From VRUE01 sp040904405 (GTDB lineage Bacteria; Actinomycetota; Thermoleophilia; Solirubrobacterales; 70-9): a stretch of 7,650 bases of DNA. The position numbers and the translations under genes were made by a program. Positions 1 through 6,653 of this stretch are shown piece after piece. Where the stretch lies: contig JBBDTK010000058.1 in the NCBI GenBank assembly GCA_040904405.1, forward strand, positions 1 through 7,650. The letters are read 5' to 3'. The stretch's first letter is position 1. Each line of letters opens with the position of its first letter. Under the pieces are notes generated by a model that saw only the letters and a list, made by a program, of their open reading frames with translations, did not search any database and was not told where the DNA came from.

Positions 1-834
1 GGAGCCGAGCAGCGCGAACGCCTCGCGGTGGGACATTGCGGCGCGGTAGGGGCGCTCCGAGGTGAGCGCGTCGAAGGTGTCGGCGACGGCGATGATCCGC
101 GCGCCGAGCGGGATCGCCTCGCCGGCCAGGCCGTCCGGGTAGCCCTTCCCGTTGAGGCGCTCGTGGTGGTGGTGGACGATCCGGGTCAGCTCCGCGTCGC
201 CCAGCGGCGCGGCCATCCGCGCCCCGGTCGCCGCGTGCTCCTTGACGACCTCGTACTCCTCGTCGCTGAGCGCGGCCGGCTTCCTCAGGATCTCAGCCGG
301 AACCTCGATCTTGCCGACGTCGTGGATCGCCGCCGCGCTGCGGATCCTCGCGATCTCCTCCCGCGGCAGGCCCATCCGCCTGGCGATCGCGGCGCTGTGG
401 CGGGCGACGCGGCGCGAGTGGCCGTGCGTGTAGGGATCGCTCGCCTCGAGCCTCCTCGACAGGCGTTCGAGCAGCCGCGCCCGCTGGCCGGGGTCGAGCC
501 GCTGCGGGCTCTCTCCGCGGTCCGCGCGGGCGCCGAGGAGGCGCTCCGCGTGCGCCAGCAGCCGCTCGAAACGGCGGCGCCTCAGCCAGCCCCAGATCAT
601 CAGCTCGCCGAACAGCAGGTCTCCCGGCGCGCGGCGGCGCTTCCACCAGGCGGCTGCGGCGTTGGAGACGGCGACCGAGAGCGCCACCCCGATCGCGACG
701 AGGAGGAGCGGCGAGGCGACGGCGCCGGACGCGTGCAGCGCCAGGACGCCGAGGGCGGGACCGCCGACGACCAGGACGGTCGATACGATCGCCTGCGCCA
801 GCCGCGACAACGAAGCTTTCGGTTGAGGTCCCAC
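1..834 (-). CDS. Membrane-anchored HD-GYP domain protein, probable c-di-GMP phosphodiesterase (3' end cut by window edge)
   Basis: HD-GYP proteins are metal-dependent phosphodiesterases that hydrolyse the second messenger cyclic di-GMP. The visible 278 residues begin with two hydrophobic helices (about residues 15-34 and 39-57). A basic, amphipathic linker follows, and the HD-GYP domain starts near residue 130. Visible motifs are THGHSRRVA (about 136-144), the metal-binding pair in IHDVGK (His171-Asp172), HHHHE (221-225), the signature NGKGYPDG (228-235), and ARIIAVADTFDALT followed by SERPYR. The core is therefore nearly complete, and only the last helices are missing beyond position 1. I chose the GTG at 832-834 because an in-frame stop lies just upstream (853-855) and a purine-rich GGGGGAAG sits 6 nt before it. 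The helices place the enzyme at the membrane with a cytoplasmic catalytic domain. It is transcribed divergently from the protease. No GGDEF or PAS domain is visible in this part. The family call is strong; activity on c-di-GMP is inferred. Confidence 0.93.
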   Translation of the reverse strand, partial: MGPQPKASLSRLAQAIVSTVLVVGGPALGVLALHASGAVASPLLLVAIGVALSVAVSNAAAAWWKRRRAPGDLLFGELMIWGWLRRRRFERLLAHAERLLGARADRGESPQRLDPGQRARLLERLSRRLEASDPYTHGHSRRVARHSAAIARRMGLPREEIARIRSAAAIHDVGKIEVPAEILRKPAALSDEEYEVVKEHAATGARMAAPLGDAELTRIVHHHHERLNGKGYPDGLAGEAIPLGARIIAVADTFDALTSERPYRAAMSHREAFALLGS

Positions 835-866
835 GGATCGCTTCCCCCGCCTTTATCGGGAAGATC

Positions 867-956
867 CGGGCGAACCTTTACCTCACCGCAGCCCGCGCGG
901 ATGGCCTCCTCTGTTACGGTGCGGGCTTCGCGATCGGGCTGACTCCGGTTTGCCCG
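867..956. repeat. Nested inverted repeats in the divergent HD-GYP/protease spacer
   Basis: The 163-bp region between the two divergent starts holds an outer inverted repeat, CGGGCGAACC (867-876) with GGTTTGCCCG (947-956). It forms 10 pairs including one G-U when read as + strand RNA. Inside it, AGCCCGC (890-896) can pair with GCGGGCT (921-927), and part of the same arm can pair instead with CGGGCT (935-940). CACCG (884-888) can pair with CGGTG (917-921). The element could form a closed multi-stem RNA in either leader. I compared it by eye with the c-di-GMP-I (GEMM), c-di-AMP, TPP and cobalamin riboswitch consensus sequences and saw no convincing match. It could equally be a protein-binding region or chance in GC-rich DNA. 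Confidence 0.4.
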
Positions 957-986
957 AGCGCGCTTTGGGTGTCGAGACTTGAGACT

Positions 987-992
987 GGGAGG
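987..992 (+). promoter_or_regulatory. Ribosome binding site of the subtilase gene
   Basis: GGGAGG lies 5 nt before the ATG at 998. This strong Shine-Dalgarno match decides the start in favour of 998 over the in-frame ATG at 1040, which would shorten the basic n-region of the signal peptide. Confidence 0.75.
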
Positions 993-997
993 CCTCG

Positions 998-3900
998 ATG
1001 GTGACTGCTTTGACCGGCCGCATCCAGAGACCTGGACGGATGTTTGCTCTCGCCCTGGCGGGTGCGATCGCCGCGGCGGCCGTCTCGATCTCCCAGGTGA
1101 TCGCCGCCCCACCCTCTCAGGCCGCCGGCGAGGTGCTGCCGGGCCGCTACATCGTCGTGCTGGAGGACGGCGCCGTCCTGAAGGGCAAGAAAGGTAAGGA
1201 CGCCGGGCCGGCCGCGGTGGCCAAGGACCACGGCGTCGCGCCGGACTTCGTCTACGGGAGCGCCCTGAGGGGCTTCGCGGGGCCGGCCGCGGCGAAGCAG
1301 GCCAAGGCGCTCGCCGCCGATCCCCGGGTGGCCTCCGTCGAGCCCGACCGCACCGTCCGCGCCCTTGCGCAGAGCCTCCCCACCGGCGTCGATCGGATCG
1401 ACGCCGACGCCAACCCCACGGCGGCGATCGGCGAAGACGGCGGCGAGGTGCCGGTCACGGTTGCGATCATCGACACCGGCATCGACCTCGACCACCCGGA
1501 CCTCAATGTGGCGACCGGACTCGGGATGACCTGCGCCAGCGGCAAGCCGAGCTTCGACGACCAGAATGGCCACGGCTCGCACGTGGCGGGCAGCGTCGCG
1601 GCGCTCGATAACGAAACCGGCGTGGTCGGCGTCGCCCCTGGCGCGCCCGTGGCGCCGGTCAGGGTGCTCAGCCCCAACGGCTCCGGCTCGCTCTCCTGCG
1701 TGATCGCCGGCATCGACCACGTCACCGCCAACGCCGAAGCGATCGCGGTGGCGAACATGAGCCTCGGCTGGCAGGGCAACAGCCCCGGTGCCCGCACGGC
1801 GATCCAGGGCAGCGTCGAAGCCGGCGTCGTCTACGCGGTCGCCGCCGGCAACGAATCCGACGACGTGTACGGACCGGACGGCGAATTCGGCAGCGGCGAC
1901 GAGTACGAGCCCGCCTCCTACCCCGAGGTCGCGGCGATCTCCGCCCTCGCCGACTCCGACGGCAGCAGCGGAGGCGGCGGCGGCGACACCGCCTACGGTC
2001 CCGACGACTCCTTCGCCACCTTCTCCAACTTCAGCGCCGCGGTGGTCGGCGAAAACCCGGTCGAATCGCCCGGCAAGGCGGTCGACCTGCTGCTGCCCGG
2101 GGTCGCCATCCTCTCCACCTACAAGGACGGCGGCTACGCGACGGCGAGCGGCACCTCGATGGCCTCGCCGCACGCCGCGGGGCTCGCCGCCCTGCATATC
2201 GCCGCCAACGGGCGGGCGAGCGACGCGGCGGGAGTGGCGACGATCCGCCAGGCGCTGATCGACGCCGGCCGCGACCAGGCGAGCGGGCTGCGGCTCGCCC
2301 ATCCGGAAACCGAGCCCGACGAATTCCCCGAGCCGCTGGGCTGGGCCGGCAGCTCCGTCGTGAACGCGGCCCCCACCGCCGCCGACGCCTCGGCCACCAC
2401 CGACGAGGACAGCCCGGTGACGGTGACGCTCGAAGGCGCCGACCCCGAGAGCTGCGAGCTCGACTTCTCGATCGTCTCGGGCCCGACCAGCGGCTCGCTC
2501 GGGGCGATCGGCGACGAAGCCTGCACGGCGGGCGAACCGAACAGCGACAGCGCCACCGTCGAATACACGCCGGATCCCGACTTCAACGGCGAAGACTCCT
2601 TCGTCTTCCGGGTGACCGACGGGGACGGCGCCTTCGACGAAGCGACCGTGACGATCACCGTCAACGCGGTCAACGACGCGCCGGTGGCCAACGACGACTC
2701 GGCCTCCACGGACGTGGACACGTCGGTCACCGTCAACGTGCTCGCCAACGACAGCGACGTGGACGGGGACAGCCTCACGATCGACCGCTACGACGCCGAA
2801 AGCGCTGCGGGCGGCTCGGTGAGCTGCGACACGGAAACGGGCGAGTGCGCCTACACGCCCGCGGAAGGCTTCTCCGGCGAAGACAGCTTCGCCTACGAGG
2901 CGACGGACGGCGAGTTGGCCAGCAACACCGCGACGGTGACGATCGGCGTCTCCAGCCCACCCAGCGCCGAAGCCGTGTCCACCTCCACCAAAGAGGACAG
3001 CCCGGTGCCGGTGACGCTCGAAGGCGCCGACCCCGAGAGCTGCGAGCTCGACTTCTCGATCGTCTCGGGCCCGGCGAGCGGCTCGCTGGGGGCGATCGGC
3101 GACGAAGCCTGCGTCGAAGGCGAACCGAACAACGACAGCGCCACCGTCGATTACACACCGGAAGCCGACTTCAACGGCGAAGACTCCTTCGTCTTCAAGG
3201 TCACCGACGGCGACGGTGCCTCGGACGAAGCGACGGTGACGGTCACCGTCGAAGCGGTCAACGACGCGCCGGTGGCCGAAGACGACGCCTACTCGACCGG
3301 CGAAGGGGAAACGCTCGCGGTCGAAGCGCCCGGCGTACTCGGCAACGACAGCGACGTGGACGGCGACAGCCTCGCCGCGTCGCTGGTCAGCGGCCCCTCC
3401 AACGGGACGCTCGAACTGAACGCCGACGGCTCGCTGGCCTACGAGCCGGAAACCGGCTTCAGCGGCGAAGACAGCTTCGCCTACGAGGCGAGCGACGGCG
3501 CGCTGGTGAGCAACACCGCGACGGTGACGATCGCGGTCGAAGCGGCAGCGCCCAGCGGCTTCCTGGACGACTTCGAGGGCGACGTGAGCGGCTGGTCGGC
3601 GAGCGGCTTCTGGCACCTGGCCGACGACACCGAATGCGTGACCCCGGGATACGTGTCGGCCACCCACAGCTTCTACTTCGGCAGCGAGTCGAAGTGCAGC
3701 TACAAGGACGGTCGCAAACAGGTCCTGGGGGCGTTGACCTCGCCTGAGCTCGCGGTCGGCGCCGAAGCGACGCTGACCTTCGGCTCCTGGCGCGAAGTCG
3801 AGTCCTACTCGGGCGGCGCCTACGACAAGACCTGGGTCGAGGTCAGCCACGACGGCGGAGCGAGCTGGACGACCGTCTGGTACCGCGACAGCACGGACCC

Positions 3901-4042
3901 CAGCCTCGTCGAATGGACCACTGAGTCGGTCGCGCTCAGCCCGAGCGGCGAAACCGCGCTCGTGCGCTTCCGCTTCGACACGGTCGACGGCGTGGCCAAC
4001 GAGTACCGGGGCTGGCTGATCGACGACGTGGCCGTCGGCTGA
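998..4042 (+). CDS. Secreted subtilisin-like serine protease (S8) with four cadherin-like domains
   Basis: This 1014-aa exported endopeptidase has a signal peptide with an Arg-rich n-region and a hydrophobic stretch at about residues 15-36, with likely cleavage before residue 45. Residues 47-125 look like an I9 inhibitor/chaperone propeptide (GRYIVVLEDG near the start, VASVEPDRTV near the end). The catalytic domain spans about 127-450. It carries Asp159 in IIDTGID, His192 in NGHGSHVAGS, the oxyanion Asn285 in AAGNES and the nucleophile Ser387 in GTSMASPHAAG, so the triad is intact. Four cadherin-like/Ig-like domains follow (about 460-561, 563-655, 656-757, 759-848). They have VNDAP linkers and NDSDVDGDSL or VTDGDG segments typical of Ca2+ binding. 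Residues 855-1014 form a probable beta-sandwich starting FLDDFEGDVSGW. Paired Cys occur in both A-type repeats, in the first B repeat and in the C-terminal domain, suggesting disulfides. No LPXTG or C-terminal membrane anchor is seen, so release or non-covalent surface binding is likely. Substrate is unknown. Confidence 0.95.
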   Translation: MVTALTGRIQRPGRMFALALAGAIAAAAVSISQVIAAPPSQAAGEVLPGRYIVVLEDGAVLKGKKGKDAGPAAVAKDHGVAPDFVYGSALRGFAGPAAAKQAKALAADPRVASVEPDRTVRALAQSLPTGVDRIDADANPTAAIGEDGGEVPVTVAIIDTGIDLDHPDLNVATGLGMTCASGKPSFDDQNGHGSHVAGSVAALDNETGVVGVAPGAPVAPVRVLSPNGSGSLSCVIAGIDHVTANAEAIAVANMSLGWQGNSPGARTAIQGSVEAGVVYAVAAGNESDDVYGPDGEFGSGDEYEPASYPEVAAISALADSDGSSGGGGGDTAYGPDDSFATFSNFSAAVVGENPVESPGKAVDLLLPGVAILSTYKDGGYATASGTSMASPHAAGLAALHIAANGRASDAAGVATIRQALIDAGRDQASGLRLAHPETEPDEFPEPLGWAGSSVVNAAPTAADASATTDEDSPVTVTLEGADPESCELDFSIVSGPTSGSLGAIGDEACTAGEPNSDSATVEYTPDPDFNGEDSFVFRVTDGDGAFDEATVTITVNAVNDAPVANDDSASTDVDTSVTVNVLANDSDVDGDSLTIDRYDAESAAGGSVSCDTETGECAYTPAEGFSGEDSFAYEATDGELASNTATVTIGVSSPPSAEAVSTSTKEDSPVPVTLEGADPESCELDFSIVSGPASGSLGAIGDEACVEGEPNNDSATVDYTPEADFNGEDSFVFKVTDGDGASDEATVTVTVEAVNDAPVAEDDAYSTGEGETLAVEAPGVLGNDSDVDGDSLAASLVSGPSNGTLELNADGSLAYEPETGFSGEDSFAYEASDGALVSNTATVTIAVEAAAPSGFLDDFEGDVSGWSASGFWHLADDTECVTPGYVSATHSFYFGSESKCSYKDGRKQVLGALTSPELAVGAEATLTFGSWREVESYSGGAYDKTWVEVSHDGGASWTTVWYRDSTDPSLVEWTTESVALSPSGETALVRFRFDTVDGVANEYRGWLIDDVAVG
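2375..2962 (+). repeat. First copy of the 588-bp A-B cadherin-like repeat unit in the protease
   Basis: This segment encodes residues 460-655: an A-type domain with two Cys (SCELDF and GDEAC) followed by a B-type domain with NDSDVDGDSL. The A part matches the second copy almost base for base, at an offset of exactly 588 bp (196 codons) with no indel over roughly 290 bp. One stretch of about 60 bp, beginning GTGACGCTCGAAGG, appears identical. The B parts have diverged more and differ by small indels. Confidence 0.9.
2963..3541 (+). repeat. Second copy of the A-B cadherin-like repeat unit in the protease
   Basis: This segment encodes residues 656-848. The A domain repeats the Cys pair and the TLEGADPESCELDF block of the first copy. 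The B domain again carries NDSDVDGDSL and the FSGEDSFAYEA block, but lacks the Cys pair of the first B domain and has a two-residue longer strand before NDS. The in-frame A-B-A-B order implies duplication of a two-domain unit rather than of single domains. Confidence 0.9.
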
Positions 4043-4054
4043 GGCATGACACGG

Positions 4055-4066
4055 CGCCGGCCGGCG
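4055..4066. repeat. 12-bp perfect palindrome in the protease-kinase spacer
   Basis: CGCCGGCCGGCG is self-complementary and starts 13 bp after the protease stop. It has no loop and no T-tract, so it is not a convincing intrinsic terminator. It could be an operator, or chance in GC-rich DNA. The rest of the 4043-4094 spacer shows no clear promoter. Confidence 0.3.
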
Positions 4067-4094
4067 AGCCTGCGCGAGATCGAACCAGGGGCAG

Positions 4095-5666
4095 GTGAGC
4101 CCGGGGCGGTCGCGAAACCAGGACCGACCCTTTCCCGACAATATGCGGCAGCAGATGAACGCCCGCCCCTCAAGCTCGATGATCGGCACCGTGCTCTCCG
4201 GGCGCTACCGGCTGGAGGCGAAGCTGGGCAGCGGCGGCATGTCGACGGTCTACCTGGCCCGCGACGAGACGCTCGACCGGCCGGTCGCGGTCAAGGTCAT
4301 GCACCGCGAGATGTCCGAGCAGCCCGACCAGCTGCAGCGCTTCCGCCAGGAGGCGCGGGCGGTCGCCAAGCTCAGCCATCCCAACGTCGTCGCCGTGATC
4401 GACGCCGGCGAGGACGGCGGCCACCCCTACATCGTCTTCGAATACGTCAAGGGCGAGACGCTGAAGCAGCGAGTGAACCGGGTCGGCGCGCTCGACACGC
4501 AGGAGGCGGTCGCCTACGCGATCGAGGTCGCCCGCGGGCTCGGCGTCGCCCACGCGCGCAACATGGTCCACCGCGACATCAAGCCGCAGAACGTGCTGAT
4601 CGACGAGGCGGGCCGCGCCAAGCTGACCGACTTCGGCATCTCGCGGCAGCTCGAACAGGACGGGATGACGGCGACCGGCCGGGTCCTCGGCACCACCGAC
4701 TACGTCGCCCCCGAGCAGGCGATGGGCAGGAAGGTCGACCCACGCTCCGACATCTACTCGCTCGGGGTCGTCCTCTACGAGATGCTGGTCGGCCAGGTTC
4801 CCTTCCACGCCGACAGCCAGGTCGGGGTGGCGATGAAACACGTCAACGAGGAGCTGCCCGACGTGCAGCGGCGGCGGCCGGAGGCCTCGGCGGCGGTGGC
4901 GCTGGTGGTCGAGCGGTCGACCGCCAAGGACCCGGCCGAGCGCTACCGCTCGATCGCCGAGATGATCGACGACCTCGAGACGGCGCTGGAGGTGGAGGCG
5001 GCCCGGGCCGGCTCGACCAGCGGCGAGGCGACCAGCGTGCTCGACGCGGTGCCGGCGCCGAAGCGCAAGCTGTCGGGGCGGGCGCGCTGGTCCTGGGCGG
5101 CGATCGCCCTGCTTGTGGCGGTGGCCGGCGGCGCCCTGCTCGCCGTGCAGCTGATCTCGAGCGGGATCGGCGGCGGCGGGGCGAACGAGGGCAAAGGCGG
5201 CAACGTCGCGATCTCCGCGGCGACCGACTACGACCCCCAGGGCGACGGAGAAGAGATCGGCAGCAAGGTCGGGCTCGCCGCCGACGGCGACCCGACCGGC
5301 ACCGCCTGGGAAACCGAGCACTACGACTCGGACCTCTTCGAAGGGACGAAGACGGGGCCGAACCCCGGCGTCGGCATCTACGTCAGCGCGAGCTCGCCCG
5401 CGACCCCCCGCAGGATGATCGTCCGCTCCCCCACCCCGGCCTGGGACGCTCAGGTCTTCGCCGCCCCCGCCGGCCCGCCCTCGGAGCTCTCGGGCTGGGG
5501 CGAACCGGTCGGCGAAGTCCTCGACGCCGGCGAGACCGCGGAGATCGAACTCGAAGTCCCCCAGCCCTCGACCTACTTCCTGCTCTGGTTCACCAGGGCC
5601 TCCGAAGCCCGCGACCAGCCCGGCCGCTACCAGATAGAGATCAGCGACATCAGGCTCTTCGGCTGA
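4095..5666 (+). CDS. PknB-type transmembrane Ser/Thr protein kinase with extracellular discoidin-like domain
   Basis: This 523-aa Hanks-type kinase transfers phosphate from ATP to Ser/Thr of cytoplasmic targets. Counting from GTG 4095, the kinase domain starts at SGRYRLEAKLGSGGMS (Gly-rich loop). It has the ATP-binding Lys67 in VAVKVM, the alpha-C Glu in RFRQEAR, HRDIKPQN with catalytic Asp161, DFG Asp179, the activation segment with TGRVLGTTDY, APEQ, and RSDIYSLGV. A charged juxtamembrane linker precedes one hydrophobic helix (about 333-354). A Gly-rich hinge and a roughly 160-residue extracellular part follow. That part includes DYDPQGDGEE, DGDPTGTAWETEHY, GVGIYV and a C-terminal beta-rich stretch, resembling the galactose-binding/discoidin-like fold seen in some actinobacterial kinases and MviN. 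PASTA repeats are absent. The start is uncertain: GTG 4095 has AGGGG only 3 nt upstream, while ATGs at 4143, 4155 and 4179 are in frame and MIGTVLSGRY (4179) resembles many homologues. It lies 52 bp after the protease gene and may share its transcript. Confidence 0.95.
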   Translation: MSPGRSRNQDRPFPDNMRQQMNARPSSSMIGTVLSGRYRLEAKLGSGGMSTVYLARDETLDRPVAVKVMHREMSEQPDQLQRFRQEARAVAKLSHPNVVAVIDAGEDGGHPYIVFEYVKGETLKQRVNRVGALDTQEAVAYAIEVARGLGVAHARNMVHRDIKPQNVLIDEAGRAKLTDFGISRQLEQDGMTATGRVLGTTDYVAPEQAMGRKVDPRSDIYSLGVVLYEMLVGQVPFHADSQVGVAMKHVNEELPDVQRRRPEASAAVALVVERSTAKDPAERYRSIAEMIDDLETALEVEAARAGSTSGEATSVLDAVPAPKRKLSGRARWSWAAIALLVAVAGGALLAVQLISSGIGGGGANEGKGGNVAISAATDYDPQGDGEEIGSKVGLAADGDPTGTAWETEHYDSDLFEGTKTGPNPGVGIYVSASSPATPRRMIVRSPTPAWDAQVFAAPAGPPSELSGWGEPVGEVLDAGETAEIELEVPQPSTYFLLWFTRASEARDQPGRYQIEISDIRLFG

Positions 5667-5712
5667 GCCGAGCCACAACGTGTCGAATCGAAAGTGCGGC
5701 CTTGACGGACGC

Positions 5713-5718
5713 TACGAT
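5713..5718 (+). promoter_or_regulatory. Candidate -10 box for a leaderless transcript of the antitoxin-like gene
   Basis: TACGAT fits the actinobacterial TANNNT -10 pattern. Seven bases separate it from the ATG at 5726, so transcription would begin at or next to the A of the start codon. This agrees with the lack of a Shine-Dalgarno sequence. No -35 hexamer is found at the usual 16-18 bp spacing; the nearby TTGACG (5702-5707) is too close to serve. Confidence 0.45.
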
Positions 5719-5725
5719 CATTCCG

Positions 5726-5941
5726 ATGACCAAGGCTGAGCTGCATGCGCAGATCGAGCAGATGACCGATGAGGAAGCGGCGCGGGTGAAGCTGATCTTC
5801 GCGCCGGAGTGGCCCTCCAAGGCGACGTCTATCGAGGAGATACGCAAGCGCACCGGCACGAGGGCCATGACGCCAGAGGAGTCGGAGGAGTTCTGGCGTG
5901 ATTACGGGCCGATGATGCAGCCCGCTGACGGCGAGGGATAG
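5726..5941 (+). CDS. Small acidic antitoxin-like protein (71 aa)
   Basis: This 71-residue soluble protein starts MTKAELHAQIEQMTDEEAAR and ends in an acidic, Pro/Gly-containing tail (EEFWRDYGPMMQP). It has a predicted helical N-terminal half, a middle segment with SIEEIRKRTGTRAMTPEE, and no signal or membrane segment. Size, charge, helical content and position just before a ParE/RelE-like gene fit the antitoxin of a type II toxin-antitoxin pair, which would neutralise the toxin and often represses its own promoter. I cannot assign it to a named antitoxin family such as Phd, RelB or MazE. The frame is open much further upstream over the kinase gene, but that part is a shadow of the kinase. ATG 5726 is the first sensible start after the kinase stop and matches the leaderless promoter candidate. 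It could also be a stand-alone regulatory protein. Confidence 0.7.
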   Translation: MTKAELHAQIEQMTDEEAARVKLIFAPEWPSKATSIEEIRKRTGTRAMTPEESEEFWRDYGPMMQPADGEG

Positions 5942-5982
5942 CCATCGTCGGAGCTGCGGGGGAACTCCGCTTTGGACTGCGG

Positions 5983-6312
5983 GTGGATGAGAGGGCGCTT
6001 TCCGAGGACTTGGCAAGCGCCAGCGAGGCCGCGAAGGCGGCCATCGAGCCGGATATTCGGAGCCTGGAGGCCGATGGCGTACCTGTGGAGTCGCTGCGCC
6101 CATGCGAGGCCGAAGCGCGGGACGGGACGCGGCTTGGCGGTTGCGTGAAGCGCTACATCCCGCAACCCGGCGGGCGCTGGGGTGCGGTGTTCAGCATCGA
6201 CCGCGAAGCGTCGAAGCCTGCCCTCGTCCTCCTCGCGGTCGCTGAGCGCCACCCGGACGCGCCGTGGAAGCCGAGCGTCTATGAGATCGCCCACCGCCGC
6301 CTCAACCGGTAG
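5983..6312 (+). CDS. ParE/RelE-like toxin candidate (109 aa from GTG; start uncertain)
   Basis: The product has a helical N-terminal part (LSEDLASASEAAKAAIE) followed by apparent beta strands RLGGCVKRYIP, RWGAVFSID and ALVLLAVAERHP, and ends SVYEIAHRRLNR. This two-helix-then-sheet order with a VY..A.RR-type end resembles RelE/ParE toxins, which are ribosome-dependent mRNA interferases or gyrase poisons. I cannot tell which activity applies, or confirm the family. The gene begins 41 bp after the antitoxin-like stop on the same strand. GTG 5983 is the only common start codon (ATG, GTG or TTG) after the in-frame stop at 5926-5928, and it lacks a good ribosome binding site. The open frame upstream encodes GELRFGLRVDERAL, which would supply the usual first beta strand. 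The true start may therefore be non-canonical (ATA 5938 overlapping the previous TAG, or CTG 5977), or the gene may be damaged. Confidence 0.6.
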   Translation: MDERALSEDLASASEAAKAAIEPDIRSLEADGVPVESLRPCEAEARDGTRLGGCVKRYIPQPGGRWGAVFSIDREASKPALVLLAVAERHPDAPWKPSVYEIAHRRLNR

Positions 6313-6389
6313 CTACCCGCATCCTCCCGGTTCCACAGAGGTCGCCGTTCTGAGCAGAGAGGGCGAACTGAGCGAATACCGACTTCGGA

Positions 6390-6395
6390 TACGAT
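6390..6395 (+). promoter_or_regulatory. Candidate -10 box for the Cys/His-rich small gene
   Basis: TACGAT is the same hexamer as the box at 5713. It lies in the 125-bp gap between the toxin-like gene and GTG 6438. CTGAGC (6368-6373) lies 16 bp upstream as a weak -35. Transcription would start near 6402 and leave a leader of about 35 nt that includes the ribosome binding site. Confidence 0.35.
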
Positions 6396-6426
6396 GCGAT
6401 GCCTGTCAGTAAATTGCCGAGCTTAC

Positions 6427-6431
6427 GGAGG
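6427..6431 (+). promoter_or_regulatory. Ribosome binding site fixing the start at GTG 6438
   Basis: GGAGG stands 6 nt before GTG 6438. It selects this start over the in-frame ATG at 6399, which would add 13 residues (MPVSKLPSLRRRR) with no Shine-Dalgarno match. Confidence 0.7.
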
Positions 6432-6437
6432 CGCCGC

Positions 6438-6653
6438 GTGCCGAACTATTGCGTGAACAAGAACGCCCAGTCAGACACGGGCGATCACGAGGTCCACGAT
6501 TTGGCCTCACAGGAAAACTGTCTGCCCAATCCCGAGAATCGCTTGGACCTTGGATGGCATCCGTCCTGCCAGGAGGCGGTTGCGGCAGCCAAGCAGCACT
6601 ACAGCGACTCAAACGGGTGCTACCACTGCGCTAACGAGTGCCACACGACCTGA
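6438..6653 (+). CDS. Small Cys/His-rich protein of unknown function (71 aa)
   Basis: The protein starts MPNYCVNKNAQSDTGDHEVH and ends SNGCYHCANECHTT. It holds six Cys (5, 28, 44, 61, 64, 68) and six His (17, 20, 41, 54, 63, 69). Several sit in pairs typical of metal ligands: HEVH (His17/His20), CYHC (Cys61/Cys64) and CH (Cys68/His69). There is no signal peptide or membrane helix. From memory, the VNKNAQ..GDHEVH opening and the SNGC..C...CHT ending are shared by short, uncharacterised proteins in many bacteria, and I know of no assigned role. A small zinc-binding fold is a reasonable inference, not shown. It has its own ribosome binding site and promoter candidate and is convergent with the lipoprotein gene, so it is probably a single-gene unit. 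I would not attach it to the toxin-antitoxin-like pair. Confidence 0.85.
   Translation: MPNYCVNKNAQSDTGDHEVHDLASQENCLPNPENRLDLGWHPSCQEAVAAAKQHYSDSNGCYHCANECHTT

Noticed and set aside
28..942. A 304-codon plus-strand frame opposite the HD-GYP gene
   Set aside because: It is the antisense shadow of a clear HD-GYP reading on the minus strand and has no domain of its own.
867..956. c-di-GMP-I (GEMM) riboswitch before the HD-GYP gene, suggested by GGGCAAACC on the minus strand
   Set aside because: Only that short string matches. The ACGCAAAGC-type block and the second receptor arm of the GEMM consensus are absent.
914..4189. A 1091-codon stop-free minus-strand frame covering the whole protease gene
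   Set aside because: It is fully antisense to a gene with an intact signal peptide, catalytic set and domain repeats. The translation is low-complexity (Arg, Gly, Val, Asp rich) with no recognisable domain, as expected when G/C at third positions removes stops from an opposite frame.
4170..5678. A 502-codon minus-strand frame covering the kinase gene
   Set aside because: Same composition effect; the plus-strand kinase has every catalytic motif, and the antisense translation shows no domain.
5702..5718. TTGACG and TACGAT as a paired -35/-10 promoter
   Set aside because: Only 5 bp separate them, far below the 16-18 bp needed; TACGAT was kept alone as a -10 candidate.
4046..5725. Plus-strand open frame running into the antitoxin-like gene, as if it were a 631-aa protein
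   Set aside because: Over the kinase gene this frame is Arg/Gly/Ala low-complexity shadow sequence. Only the last 71 codons look like a real protein, starting at ATG 5726.
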